A stretch of 64,000 bases of DNA, from contig CAZVWR010000006.1 in the NCBI GenBank assembly GCA_964630905.1, forward strand, positions 37,441 to 101,440. Reading direction: 5' to 3'. The stretch's first letter is position 1; each line of letters opens with the position of its first letter. Source of the DNA: JAGOEX01 sp964630905. GTDB taxonomy: Bacteria > UBP6 > UBA1177. The notes beneath the pieces are model-generated. The model worked only from the letters and a program-made list of their open reading frames with translations, was not told the DNA's origin and made no database searches. The position numbers were made by a program, and so were the translations under genes. Shown here one piece after another: positions 9,501 to 17,808 of this stretch.

Positions 9501-11231
9501 TCCATCTTCCTGTCCGGGATTATAAACATCTGGACAGTTATCGTCCCAGTTGTAAAGTCCGTCGTCGTCAGGATCTGCATCTTCACAGGCGTCACCGATA
9601 CCATTGCTGTTTGAATCTGTCTGAAGAGCATTAGCGATCGGAACGCAGTTGTCACAGGCATCGCCTATTCCATCACCGTCAGTATCTGTCTGAGCGTCAT
9701 TGGAAACAGTCGGGCAGTTGTCATAAATATCATCTATACCGTCGCTGTCGCTATCGGTAACAGCAGGTTCACAGGCATTTCCAGTGCCGTTGGTGTCATC
9801 ATCAAGCTGGTTGTAATTTGCCACATTTGGACAGTTGTCACAGACATCGCCGATCCCGTCTTTATCTGTATCAAGCTGATCATTGTTTGCAATATCCGGA
9901 CAGTTGTCGGTAGCATCAACAATTCCGTCACTGTCGCTATCGGTATTAAGCGGACTTTCCTGACAGACATCACCCATTCCGTTGCTGTCAGAATCAAGCT
10001 GATCATAATTCGCAAAAAGAGGACAGTTGTCACATGCATCTCCAAGAAGGTCGCCGTCGCTGTCTTTCTGGTCAGAATTCGGAACTGTCGGACAATTATC
10101 AGCACTGTCAAGGATACCGTCGCTATCTGTGTCAACATTCTCACAGGCGTTTCCTTCTCCATCGGTATCATCATCAAGCTGATCGGCATTTGCAACGGCA
10201 GGGCAGTTATCACAGGCATCACCCACACCGTCACCGTCTGAATCGACCTGACCGGGATTATGAGTGTTTTCGCAGTTGTCAGATTCGTCAGGAATACCGT
10301 CCCCATCCTTGTCATTGGGTTCGCAGGCGTTCCCTACACCGTTTCCGTCATAGTCAAGCTGTTTTGAATTTGCTACTTCAGGACAGTTATCGCAAATATC
10401 ACCGATTCCGTCTTTGTCAAGATCTTCCTGATCCGGATTGGATGCATATCTGCAGTTATCATTAAAATCAAGGATTCCATCCTCATCTGTATCAACAGGT
10501 TCACAAGCGTCACCTACATCGTTGGAATCCGAGTTTATCTGATCGTGGTTTGCTGTATAGACGCAATTGTCACATACATCACCAATGCCGTCACTGTCTG
10601 TATCAAGCTGATCTGAGTTTTCGATGAAAGGGCAGTTGTCAACAAGATCTCTGAATCCGTCATGGTCTGTGTCAAGAAGGAGTGTATCGTTCTGGCAGAC
10701 ATCACCGACACCGTCCTTATCTGTATCGGTCTGTTTAATATTGGCGTGATTCGGGCAGTTGTCACAGACATCACCTTTTCTGTCTTTGTCAGCATCGAGC
10801 TGGTCGGCATTTTTGATGTCAGGACAATTATCATTGCAATCCATAATCCCGTCACCGTCTGTATCAAAGTCAAGAACATCGCATCCGCAAATTCCGGGAT
10901 CTGTTTTTTCAGGATTGTCGGGACAGAGGTCGATTATGTCTTCATCTGTTTCAACAATATTGTCCGGGTCTTCATTGTCAACAGGTTCATCATCATCCGG
11001 AATAACCTCGTTATCTTCAGGCTGATTATCATCTTTTTTCACAGTATCCTTGTCGGGAACTGTAACTTCATCATCTGTTACAGGAAGGGAGTCTGACGAA
11101 CCTTCATCATCGGTAATGTTGTTTGTGTCATTACCGCCTGTGTTGTCATCAACCTTGCTTTTTTTCCCGCTGTCACAGGATGCAAAGAAAATAATTGAAA
11201 AGATTACAATAATAAAAGAAAGTTTCTTCAT
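6582..11231 (-). CDS. Giant lipoprotein: TSP3 repeats, vWA domain, MopE repeats
   Basis: A 1549-residue predicted lipoprotein (lipobox FFASC). Order: acidic Asp/Thr/Pro linker to about residue 100; 26 thrombospondin type 3-like units (DNCPxxxNxxQxDxDxDGxGDxCD), each with several Asp/Asn positions typical of calcium loops; a von Willebrand A domain with MIDAS elements DNSGS, GGTPL and TDAES; then 13 MopE-type units (EVCGDGIDNDCNGxIDEGC) to the end. The TSP3 and MopE units predict strong Ca2+ (or other metal) binding, and the vWA domain suggests protein-protein adhesion. A surface adhesin is the simplest inference. Some DNA repeats are nearly identical, a sign of recent unit duplication. A consensus promoter lies at 11279-11306. 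Confidence 0.85.
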   Translation of the reverse strand: MKKLSFIIVIFSIIFFASCDSGKKSKVDDNTGGNDTNNITDDEGSSDSLPVTDDEVTVPDKDTVKKDDNQPEDNEVIPDDDEPVDNEDPDNIVETDEDIIDLCPDNPEKTDPGICGCDVLDFDTDGDGIMDCNDNCPDIKNADQLDADKDRKGDVCDNCPNHANIKQTDTDKDGVGDVCQNDTLLLDTDHDGFRDLVDNCPFIENSDQLDTDSDGIGDVCDNCVYTANHDQINSDSNDVGDACEPVDTDEDGILDFNDNCRYASNPDQEDLDKDGIGDICDNCPEVANSKQLDYDGNGVGNACEPNDKDGDGIPDESDNCENTHNPGQVDSDGDGVGDACDNCPAVANADQLDDDTDGEGNACENVDTDSDGILDSADNCPTVPNSDQKDSDGDLLGDACDNCPLFANYDQLDSDSNGMGDVCQESPLNTDSDSDGIVDATDNCPDIANNDQLDTDKDGIGDVCDNCPNVANYNQLDDDTNGTGNACEPAVTDSDSDGIDDIYDNCPTVSNDAQTDTDGDGIGDACDNCVPIANALQTDSNSNGIGDACEDADPDDDGLYNWDDNCPDVYNPGQEDGDKDGVGNVCDNCPAIANANQADSNSNGTGNACESATIDVDGDGFVNWDDNCPTVSNPSQTDTDKDGVGDACDNCPLIPNANQDIATCEAADSDKDGLFDWEDNCPSVANADQLDTDGDKVGNACDNCPAIPNADQDPTVCADADGDNDGLYDWEDNCPTLANADQEDSDGDKVGNVCDNCPTVANANQDPSACADSDGDTIPNSVDNCPSVSNSGQADFDGDGVGDVCDNCPLAANFNQADSNSNGTGDACEEEPYDNDIDGDGVENPYDNCPEVSNAGQADADGDGVGDVCDNCPNIANFNQVDTNPANGIGDACEAITVPTPCETADVTGTRIKPNVYFLLDNSGSMDACTNGDDGWGECNDPGTRWEVLMSALNSKATQLSTDFNVGAAYFPGTSSDSDEPKECIDLRNNVTFANFSPCNVSPNGGTPLPYALNNTRIRQYYEFTPDTLSADRGKAVVVITDAESADFSMSDALTYTTNLKNAGIKVYYMGFAGVNESNMVQLAAAGGTTTWYKITDTNSIIAALNSISASMIPCTVTVPLNGGNDDPTRMQVRIDNNGTFYSVAPGTPNGWTYDGGTQTLELNGQSCNDLKSYASSSSDPSKVGVNIRVACKVTCTPTNEVCDYQDNNCNGLVDDGITCDCGWEICGDNTDNDCDGIIDDGCPACIPTGPEVCDDGIDNNCNGLIDENCDPGGCIVEPEICGDGLDNDCDEIVDNGCPTCIPQPEVCDGFDNDCDDIVDEGCTYSGCVPTGPEVCGDGIDNNCNGQIDEGCPTTPDCTPTGPEVCGDGIDNDCNSMIDEGCTPSCVPTGPEVCGDGIDNDCNGSVDEGCPGSGGCIPKPEICWDKTDNDCDGNVDEGCPTCIPSPEICGDNKDNDCDGKIDEGCDPTCVPEPESCDTKDNDCDGDIDEGCDVCVPEAEICEDGIDNDCDGEIDEGCPPPPGCIPEPEICDEKDNNCNGQIDEGCTLDS
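7032..7251. repeat. Near-identical DNA repeats in the MopE-repeat region
   Basis: A 46-base unit starting gttatctattccgtcaccgc occurs identically at 7032-7077 and 7206-7251. Its first 33 bases recur at 7116-7148. These encode CGDGIDN parts of neighbouring MopE units. The identity at synonymous positions points to recent duplication or gene conversion. Confidence 0.85.
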
Positions 11232-11278
11232 TGAATTCCCCCGAAATAAACAATATTATAATTTCTTATAGCACATAA

Positions 11279-11306
11279 ATATTATTTCTATCTTTATTTT
11301 TGTCAA
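11279..11306 (-). promoter_or_regulatory. Sigma-70 type promoter of the repeat-lipoprotein gene
   Basis: On the minus strand, -35 TTGACA (11306-11301), a 16-base spacer and -10 TAATAT (11284-11279), pointing into the lipoprotein gene that starts at 11231. Called from consensus only. Confidence 0.6.
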
Positions 11307-11311
11307 GTAGT

Positions 11312-12016
11312 CTATAGTTTGTTGAAATCTATAGTGTTTTTCTTTGCAGCTTTTGAAATTGTTTCAATGAACTCTTTTCTGCTGATGAATTCAGCTCCAA
11401 GTGACTTTAAATGTTCAGTTTCGACCTGACAGTCAACGATGGGGCACCTTGCTTTCTCAAGCACTTGCATAAATGTTATGAAAGCCGCTTTTGAGGCGTT
11501 TTCGTATATTGAGAACATGCTTTCTCCAAAAAAGGCCTTTCCGAGCATCACTCCGTAAAGTCCTCCGGCAAGATTACCGGTTCCTGCCACCCATGCTTCA
11601 ACGCTGATGGCGTATCCGAGCCGGTGAAGTTCATTGTACGATTTTTCCATCTCATCTGTAATCCATGTACCTTCCTGTCTAACCCGTACCTCATGCCGGC
11701 AGCGGCTTATTACTTGAGGGAACGCTTTGTTGAAAGTGATCTCGAAAACCCCTTTTTTGAGCAGTTTGCCCATGCTTTTTGAAACATGAACTTTTTCAGG
11801 GAAGATCACAAACCTCGGATCAGGCGACCACCAGAGTATTTTATTGCCAAGATAGTTGAACTTGCTGTTTTCCGAGTACCACGGGAATATTCCTGATCTG
11901 TAGGCAAGAAGAAGCCGCTCTGGAGAAAGATCTCCGCCTATTGCAAGAAGTCCGTCGGGTTCAGAATGTTCAACAGGTGGAAAATCTAAAATGTCAGGAG
12001 AAAGGGCATATATCAT
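11312..12016 (-). CDS. aat: Leucyl/phenylalanyl-tRNA-protein transferase
   Basis: A 234-residue enzyme that transfers Leu or Phe from aminoacyl-tRNA to the N-terminal Arg/Lys of proteins, creating a degradation signal read by ClpS. Family hallmarks: PDGLLAIGGDLSPERLLLAYRSGIFPWY at the N-terminus, WWSPDPR, the WVAGTGNLAGGLYGVMLGKAFFGESMFS core (the usual G-E-L-V-G-G-L-Y-G segment reads GNLAGGLYG here), DCQVETEHLKSLGA. Length is typical. Its start overlaps clpA by 4 bases (ATGA), so it is translationally coupled at the end of a clpS-clpA-aat operon. Confidence 0.95.
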   Translation of the reverse strand: MIYALSPDILDFPPVEHSEPDGLLAIGGDLSPERLLLAYRSGIFPWYSENSKFNYLGNKILWWSPDPRFVIFPEKVHVSKSMGKLLKKGVFEITFNKAFPQVISRCRHEVRVRQEGTWITDEMEKSYNELHRLGYAISVEAWVAGTGNLAGGLYGVMLGKAFFGESMFSIYENASKAAFITFMQVLEKARCPIVDCQVETEHLKSLGAEFISRKEFIETISKAAKKNTIDFNKL

Positions 12017-14271
12017 TTTGAAATGTTTCTGATGACAAGTTCTTCTTTGTTTATGTCAATATTTACAGTCCCCCCTTTCCTGAGTTTTCCGAAAAGTATT
12101 TCATCAAGAAGGAGTTTCTCCATTTTCTCTTCAACGATCCGTGCTGTTTCTCTCGCACCGAATTCCTTGGAAAAACCGATAGTTGAAAGATGTTCAACCG
12201 CTTTATCCGTTATATTTATCGTAATCTTCTTTTCAGCCATGCGGATTCCCAGTTCACGGATATTTTTCAAGACGATATTTTTAACGATCTCGGGATTAAG
12301 CGGCTGAAAATAAACTATGGAATCAAGACGGTTCCTGAACTCAGGCGAAAATGTTCTGTTCACTGCATCAATAAGTGCTGACGATTCAAATTTTCTTTCG
12401 CCAAAACCAGTCATGGCTTTGCCTATCGATTTTGCTCCTGCATTGGAAGTCATTATAATTATTGAGTTTTTAAAGTCAGCTTTTCTTCCGGCACTATCAG
12501 TAAGAGTTGCATAGTCCATTATCTGAAGCAGAGAGTTGTAAATATCGGAATGGGCTTTTTCTATTTCATCAAGCAGTAACACACACGATGACTGTTTTCT
12601 TATCGCTTCTGTCAGCAGGCCCCCTTCTTCATATCCGACATATCCCGGAGGTGCTCCGAACAGTTTTGCAACAGTGTGTTTTTCCTGATATTCGCTCATG
12701 TCGAAACGGTGGAGAGGGAGTTCAAGTTTTTTTGCAAGAACCCGTGCAAGTTCAGTTTTTCCAACGCCGGTCGGACCTGCAAAAAGGAATGATGCGACAG
12801 GTTTTTCAACAGGCTTAAACCCCGCCATGCTCCTCTTGACTGCTTTAACAACATTTTCAACGGCATTTGACTGACCGAATATTTCACTTGATATTTCAGT
12901 TTCGAGGTTTTTAAGTGCTTTGAGCTTGTCAACGCTGACAGTATTCTCTTTCTTTCCTGTTGCAATTGCTATTACCTGTTCTATCTGCTCTTTCTTTATT
13001 GTTTTCAGTGGGTTAGTGCTCATTGCGTTGAGAGATCCCGCTTCGTCGATTATGTCAATGGCTTTATCGGGAAGAAATCTTTCGGAAATGTATCTGCTTG
13101 AAAGTTCAGCGGCCGCTTTCAATGCATCATCGTGGTATTTAACTTTGTGAAACTGCGCATAGTTTTTGGACAGACCGCGAAGGATCTCAATAGTCTGAGC
13201 GATCGTCGGTTCAGGAATATCAATCTTCTGGAATCTTCTTGTGAGTGCCGAATCCTTTTCAAAATGTTTTCTGTATTCATCATAAGTTGTCGCTCCGATG
13301 AACTTTATCAATCCATCTGTAAGAAGCGGTTTGAGCATATTTGAAGCGTCAATGCTTGAGCTTCCGGCACTTCCGGCACCGACAAGTGTGTGAATTTCAT
13401 CAATAAAAAGGATAAGATTGTCAACTTTCTCAAGGGCGGCAATTATCTTTTTCATTCTCTCTTCAAAGTCACCGCGGTATTTTGTTCCGGCAAGGACATT
13501 GCTGAGATCAAGTTTCAAAATTGTGTGGTTCAAAAGCTGATGCGGCACTTCACCTTTCACTATCATCTGTGCAAGGCCTTCTGTTATGGCTGTTTTGCCG
13601 ACTCCCGGTTCTCCCACATGAACGGGATTGTTCTTTTTCCTTCTCAAAAGGACCTGGATCGTTCTTTTTAATATATCCTCTCTTCCTATGATCGGGTCAA
13701 GTTCATTGTTGGTAGCTTTTTCTGTAAGGTCGGTTGTATATTTTTTCAAAAGTTTTTCAGGACTTATCTCTTTTCTTTCCCGCTTTCCAATTCCAGGGAT
13801 CTCTTCATCATCATCAGCGGAAATATCGTCATCTTCATCGTCTTTTTCCGTTAAACCGTGTGAAACCACAGAAAGCAGGTCATATCTTTCAAGTCCTTCA
13901 TTTTTAAGAAGATATGAAGCAAATGATTCTTCAAGGTCATAAATTGCAACAAGGACATCTCCGAGTTCAACTGTCGCACGGTTGGAGCTTGCCGCCTTTG
14001 ATGCGGCGTTGTTAAGCATAAGCTGGAATCCCTCAGACTGAATTACTTCTTTTTTTGCCTGAGATTTCGGTATGTTATGCTTGAGGTAGTCTTTCATCTC
14101 CTTTTTGAGGATATCAATGTTAAGCTGAAGCTGTTCAAGTATTTCCAGCCCGTCCGCATCAAAAAGGATGCTGTAGAAAACATGTTCTGCCGTGACATAC
14201 TCATGTTTTTCGTTTTTCGCTTCGTAAAAAGCGGAAAGAATTATATTGTTTAGTCTTTTTTCAAGCTGCAT
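12013..14271 (-). CDS. clpA: ClpA AAA+ unfoldase of the ClpAP protease
   Basis: A 752-residue hexameric unfoldase that feeds substrates to ClpP (not in this window). Visible: the N-domain that docks ClpS (residues 1-145), an acidic linker (EKDDEDDDISADDDEE), first AAA+ module with GEPGVGKTA and LFIDEIHTLVGAG, second AAA+ module with GPTGVGKTE and LLLDEIEKAH, and the ClpA/B C-terminal domain. Length matches ClpA (about 758); there is no ClpB-type middle coiled coil. An IGF/L-type ClpP-binding loop was not clearly located. It begins 3 bases after clpS and overlaps aat. Confidence 0.95.
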   Translation of the reverse strand: MQLEKRLNNIILSAFYEAKNEKHEYVTAEHVFYSILFDADGLEILEQLQLNIDILKKEMKDYLKHNIPKSQAKKEVIQSEGFQLMLNNAASKAASSNRATVELGDVLVAIYDLEESFASYLLKNEGLERYDLLSVVSHGLTEKDDEDDDISADDDEEIPGIGKRERKEISPEKLLKKYTTDLTEKATNNELDPIIGREDILKRTIQVLLRRKKNNPVHVGEPGVGKTAITEGLAQMIVKGEVPHQLLNHTILKLDLSNVLAGTKYRGDFEERMKKIIAALEKVDNLILFIDEIHTLVGAGSAGSSSIDASNMLKPLLTDGLIKFIGATTYDEYRKHFEKDSALTRRFQKIDIPEPTIAQTIEILRGLSKNYAQFHKVKYHDDALKAAAELSSRYISERFLPDKAIDIIDEAGSLNAMSTNPLKTIKKEQIEQVIAIATGKKENTVSVDKLKALKNLETEISSEIFGQSNAVENVVKAVKRSMAGFKPVEKPVASFLFAGPTGVGKTELARVLAKKLELPLHRFDMSEYQEKHTVAKLFGAPPGYVGYEEGGLLTEAIRKQSSCVLLLDEIEKAHSDIYNSLLQIMDYATLTDSAGRKADFKNSIIIMTSNAGAKSIGKAMTGFGERKFESSALIDAVNRTFSPEFRNRLDSIVYFQPLNPEIVKNIVLKNIRELGIRMAEKKITINITDKAVEHLSTIGFSKEFGARETARIVEEKMEKLLLDEILFGKLRKGGTVNIDINKEELVIRNISK

Positions 14272-14274
14272 CAG

Positions 14275-14589
14275 TTACTCCTTTTCGATAATACATTTCA
14301 GCGGAAACCCGCTTTTCTTAGCCTCGCTTTTCACCTGATTAACTTTTGTCAGTGCGATATCATAAGGATAAATTCCTGCGATCCCCTGACCGTTATGATG
14401 TATATTAAGCATGATCTCTGTCGCTTCAAGAGGGGACTTGCTGAAAAATTTCTTCAGAATATCAATGACAAACTCCATTGTCGTATAGTTGTCATTCAGC
14501 ATTATCACCTTGTACATCGACGGCTTTTTCACTTTGCTCGCCGGACGGCTTTTGAGTTTTGTTGTCCCCTCAGGTGTAAGGCCTGCCAT
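14275..14589 (-). CDS. clpS: ClpS adaptor (N-recognin)
   Basis: A 104-residue adaptor that binds N-terminal Leu, Phe, Trp or Tyr and delivers the protein to ClpA. Conserved signature: YKVIMLNDNYTTMEFVIDIL, where the N-D-N/D-TM residues form the binding pocket, followed by the ML..H..G motif (MLNIHHNGQG) and the final strand. The first ~25 residues form a flexible basic/polar extension as in other ClpS proteins. It is the first gene of the operon with clpA and aat. No clear -35/-10 was found in the 130 bases upstream. Confidence 0.95.
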   Translation of the reverse strand: MAGLTPEGTTKLKSRPASKVKKPSMYKVIMLNDNYTTMEFVIDILKKFFSKSPLEATEIMLNIHHNGQGIAGIYPYDIALTKVNQVKSEAKKSGFPLKCIIEKE

Positions 14590-14721
14590 TTGTCACCCCG
14601 TTAAAAAACGGAGATTTCTACCACAAATCCCTGATTTTGTAAATATTTCAATTGTATGAGTTGATAATAACAACTTGCAATTTCTGTTTAATACTTTAAA
14701 ATTTATCCAGCTTTAAACATT

Positions 14722-16701
14722 TTGGAGGGAACAATGAAAATAAAAACAGTTTCTTTTTTGTTTGTTGTGTTTTTCTGCACGGCATTAAGCGGGGTAATAC
14801 ACGGAAATATGATCGGTGGTGATCCGTATGAAAGCTGGGAAGACGGCGGACAGGATTTTTTCGTAATGTTCAACTCAAATATTGATAACAAACTGACTCT
14901 TTTCGGTGAAGATACTGACAATCCGCAGGGTGATACCTGTGTTGATGAAAGTTTGTTCACTCTTACCGATTTTCATATTCCCGAAGATGCGATAATCGAA
15001 AAGGCATATCTCATCTGGATGGGGGCAGTGGATCCTGCAAAGTTTGATGATCCGACAGACAACAGTGTAAAGCTTAAGTTCATTCAGGAATCTGAACTTG
15101 ATCCTGTCATCCATGAAGAAACCGTGACAGCCGGAACAACAGGGAAACTTTTGACAGATACTGGAAGTTTCGAGTTTGAATCGCTTTATTTTCAGGATGA
15201 TGTGAAAAATGGATGCAGTGAATCGGAAGCTGGTCAAATTATTAAGGGACAATATCTCGGATATTTCACATATCGAGTTGATATTACTGGTTTTTTTGAC
15301 AGAATTTCTGAAATGAACGCGGAACTGGAAAGACCTGAAGACGGGAAGTATTACGGAACTTATGTTTTCAGTGATCTTGACTGTACTGAGCACGATTATT
15401 ACCGGTGCAGCAATAAAATGTTAAGTTCATGGGCGATTTTCATTGTTTACCGTTCACAGCATATCAGACCGCAAAGGGTATATTTCTACAACGGTCTTGC
15501 TTTCATCCATGGTGACAAATCAGTTGCATCAATCAGCGGTTTTGAACTCCGGAGAAACCCGTCCATCCATCTTACAACGATGATCGCAGGTGGAGATATC
15601 AAACCTGTAGAATTAAATCTTCCGGAAGAAGGAATTTTACTTCAAGGTGAAGGTGCCACGAGCAGGTTCCGTCTTTACAACGAATGCAATCCTCTTATGG
15701 GAAGCTATGTCGAGGTTTTTAATTCCGTTTCATCGATCGCAAACTGGAGTCTTGATGCGACAGAAAACATTAAATGTGTTTCCAATTTCGGTATTGATGT
15801 AGATACATTTGTTCTTGATAGTGATGACATCAATCTTCAGGAGCATTTGAAAAAAGGTAACACTTCAATGGAAATTACTCTTTCAGTCAATCAGGATGAG
15901 ATATTCACTAATTTCATGGTTCTTTCAGCTAACCAGACAGCAGAAGGTCCAAATTTCGATATTCCGCCTGAAGCAAGCGACCCGTCAAAATCTCAGTTCA
16001 ATTTTCCATATGACCGCGAAAAACATTTCTGTGCATGTCCATCAAACGATGATGGAAAAGTTAAGGATTATTACTGCGAAACTGTCAACAGCAGAAGGGA
16101 GTTCTTTTATTTTATCAAAGTTCAGAACTGGGGTGAAGATGATGCGGAAGATGTTGTGGTGAGTGATGAGCTTGATAAAAGTCTTGAATATATTCAGGGA
16201 TCTACTGAAATGGCGACACAGTATTCTCCTGAACTTGATGTCTATACGGACTGGAAATTAATTCCTGACAAACCTGATGGAGTTTTTCCTCTTTCCGGAA
16301 CAGGTTATAAAGTTGCTTCAAAAATGCTTTCGTGCGATCAGAGCAACTGGACATGTCAGGATACAGTTTTTATCAGATATAAAGTTAAGCCGAAAGCAGG
16401 TATGCCCAAAAGTTATTATTTTTCAAATATTGCTCTTATTAAAGACAAAAACAGCGATGAAGCTTATAAAACCAACCTGTCATATCCGCTTAAACTTAAT
16501 CCCACAACCTGTGAAATTGACACAACCTGTCCTGCTCCGACCAGAGAAATGTGCGGAGGAGCTCCTTATCCATGCGGACCTGAGGATATTCCTTGCGATG
16601 ATTCAGACAATATTGAAAACAATGATAATGACAACATAATTGATGACGAAAACTCAGATAATGATACAAATTCAACAGGTTGCGGCTGTTCTTTTTTATA
16701 G
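14722..16701 (+). CDS. Secreted DUF11-like protein with C-terminal GCGC tail (paralogue)
   Basis: A 659-residue exported protein, paralogue of the gene at 3433-5262. It has an N-terminal signal sequence, a beta-rich region with IPEDAIIEKAYLIW, FTYRVDITGFF, SWAIFIVYRSQ, ECNPLMGSY and GIDVDTFVL, then a DUF11-like module (FFYFIKVQNWGEDDAEDV and following VVSDELDKS). A Cys-rich stretch, an Asp/Asn-rich linker (SDNIENNDNDNIIDDENSDN) and the terminal tail GCGCSFL complete it. Several cysteines could form disulfides outside the cell. GGAGG precedes the ATG by 6 bases. Function unknown; surface location inferred. Confidence 0.75.
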   Translation: MEGTMKIKTVSFLFVVFFCTALSGVIHGNMIGGDPYESWEDGGQDFFVMFNSNIDNKLTLFGEDTDNPQGDTCVDESLFTLTDFHIPEDAIIEKAYLIWMGAVDPAKFDDPTDNSVKLKFIQESELDPVIHEETVTAGTTGKLLTDTGSFEFESLYFQDDVKNGCSESEAGQIIKGQYLGYFTYRVDITGFFDRISEMNAELERPEDGKYYGTYVFSDLDCTEHDYYRCSNKMLSSWAIFIVYRSQHIRPQRVYFYNGLAFIHGDKSVASISGFELRRNPSIHLTTMIAGGDIKPVELNLPEEGILLQGEGATSRFRLYNECNPLMGSYVEVFNSVSSIANWSLDATENIKCVSNFGIDVDTFVLDSDDINLQEHLKKGNTSMEITLSVNQDEIFTNFMVLSANQTAEGPNFDIPPEASDPSKSQFNFPYDREKHFCACPSNDDGKVKDYYCETVNSRREFFYFIKVQNWGEDDAEDVVVSDELDKSLEYIQGSTEMATQYSPELDVYTDWKLIPDKPDGVFPLSGTGYKVASKMLSCDQSNWTCQDTVFIRYKVKPKAGMPKSYYFSNIALIKDKNSDEAYKTNLSYPLKLNPTTCEIDTTCPAPTREMCGGAPYPCGPEDIPCDDSDNIENNDNDNIIDDENSDNDTNSTGCGCSFL

Positions 16702-16716
16702 TTCAAGGTCAGGGGA

Positions 16717-16744
16717 TTGCTTTTTCAAACAAACGCCGTATTAT
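16717..16744 (+). promoter_or_regulatory. Possible tmRNA promoter
   Basis: TTGCTT, a 16-base spacer and TATTAT, ending 34 bases before the mature tmRNA 5' end. This fits a precursor trimmed at the 5' side by RNase P. The match is moderate. Confidence 0.4.
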
Positions 16745-16778
16745 CAACAAGGTCTTTTTCGACGGTTCTTTCAAAATT

Positions 16779-17123
16779 GGGGACGACATGGTTTCGACGG
16801 GGAGGCTGGAGCTTTCAAGTTGCATGCCGAGGCGCCGCTGGCCTCGTAAAAAGCGGCAAAACAAGAAAAGCAAATAATTTTGCACTAGCAGCTTAAGCTG
16901 CTCGTCAGTCTGCGGTAATTCTCGCGGCTTCAGAACTGGCGCTAAACAGCGGGATAGCAAACTGAACCCCTCCGCAGGGTGAGGTAAGCGAAATCAAGTG
17001 CGGAAAAGTGTGACGGATCCTGCTGCCGGGAGCCCGATCACTTACTAAATCGGACAGCTAAGCATGTAGACGCTCGATTGACCCCCTTTTCGGACGCGGG
17101 TTCGATTCCCGCCGTCTCCACCA
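16779..17123 (+). ncRNA. ssrA: tmRNA
   Basis: Transfer-messenger RNA that rescues stalled ribosomes and tags the nascent protein for proteolysis. The 5' end GGGGACG pairs with CGTCTCC near the 3' end (17114-17119), followed by A and the encoded CCA at 17121-17123. The T-arm GGTTCGATTCC is intact, and the conserved GCATGCCGAGG and GGCCTCGTAAAAAG pseudoknot sequences are present. By position relative to CGTAAA in known tmRNAs, the resume codon is GCA at 16870. The reading frame GCA AAT AAT TTT GCA CTA GCA GCT TAA (16870-16896) gives the tag AANNFALAA including the tRNA-borne Ala. The tag ends in the ALAA degron recognised by Clp proteases. It is a one-piece form of 345 bases. Confidence 0.95.
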
Positions 17124-17170
17124 TTCGACTCGCTAAAGCTTTGGTTGGCAAAATATTCAAATTTATTCCT

Positions 17171-17199
17171 TTGACATAATTTTTTCTTAATAGTATTCT
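17171..17199 (+). promoter_or_regulatory. Sigma-70 type promoter of the sigma-1-receptor-like gene
   Basis: TTGACA (17171-17176), a 17-base spacer and TATTCT (17194-17199). It lies 39 bases before the start codon at 17238 and just after tmRNA, so the operon has its own promoter. Confidence 0.6.
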
Positions 17200-17237
17200 G
17201 TTTTGATTGTTCAGTGTGTGATAATAAGGAGAAAAAA

Positions 17238-17804
17238 ATGGTTAAAAGATTCGATCCTGCAAAACTGCATGAGCTTGTGAAAGAAGTGGCAAATCTGGAA
17301 ATGCCGAAAGAGGAGAAGTTCAAACTGCTTGTTCAGAAAATTGATCATGAATATCCCGGGAAGCTCAACAGAAAGGAATTTTCGTGGATCTTCAACAATG
17401 CTAACGGAGCAATGGGGATTATGACACTTTTATACGGATCTCTGAGCGAATATCTCATAATTTTCGGTTCACCGATCGGGACTGAAGGACATTCAGGAAG
17501 ATACTGGGCGAATGTTCACGACATAATGATCGAAGGGGAGATGTGGACTTATGATGAAGGAACTATTGACCGCAAGGTTTTCAAGCCGGGTGACTGGGCG
17601 CATCTGAAGTTCAGAAGATCAAAGGGCTACTGCATCCGCGAAGAAGGCTGGATGCTTGAATATACATCGGGCGCTATTCCTACAATGCTTCCGATGGGAA
17701 TATGGGACAACCTTTTCAGCAATCTTGACCTCAAAAGCGTAGTTCAGCTTTTCTGGCAGTACGGCGGCATGGTGATAAAAAATCTGTTAAGAGGAAGATT
17801 CTGA
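17238..17804 (+). CDS. Sigma-1 receptor / ERG2 family protein
   Basis: A 188-residue protein matching the eukaryotic ERG2 (C-8 sterol isomerase)/sigma-1 receptor family nearly end to end. The segment SLSEYLIIFGSPIGTEGHSG continues with RYWA, against [20 protein letters not shown] and RYWA in human sigma-1 receptor. WMLEYTSGAIPTMLPMGIWD corresponds to [20 protein letters not shown], and LFSNLDL to VFSTQDF. The two ligand-contacting acids of the human receptor (Asp126, Glu172) align with Asp95 and Glu141. The N-terminal membrane helix of the eukaryotic proteins is absent: the protein starts at the soluble region. An in-frame GTG at 17214 exists, but AAGGAG lies 6 bases before the ATG at 17238. 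It is followed after 4 bases by a membrane protein. Function in a bacterium is unknown; isomerase-like chemistry or lipid binding is only inferred. Confidence 0.88.
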   Translation: MVKRFDPAKLHELVKEVANLEMPKEEKFKLLVQKIDHEYPGKLNRKEFSWIFNNANGAMGIMTLLYGSLSEYLIIFGSPIGTEGHSGRYWANVHDIMIEGEMWTYDEGTIDRKVFKPGDWAHLKFRRSKGYCIREEGWMLEYTSGAIPTMLPMGIWDNLFSNLDLKSVVQLFWQYGGMVIKNLLRGRF

Positions 17805-17808
17805 AAAT

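Noticed and set aside
6582..11231. Long open frames on the plus strand opposite the repeat lipoprotein (e.g. 6628-7260, 10034-10465)
   Set aside because: They are low-complexity Ser/Gln- or His/Arg-rich translations of the antisense of a repetitive gene, with no ribosome sites or recognisable domains.
6582..11231. CRISPR-like array in the periodic DNA
   Set aside because: The repeats are imperfect, in frame, and encode TSP3 and MopE units; no constant repeat with variable spacers exists.
17214..17238. Upstream GTG start of the sigma-1-receptor-like gene
   Set aside because: The added residues cover the AAGGAG ribosome site itself and give no membrane helix; ATG at 17238 is better placed.
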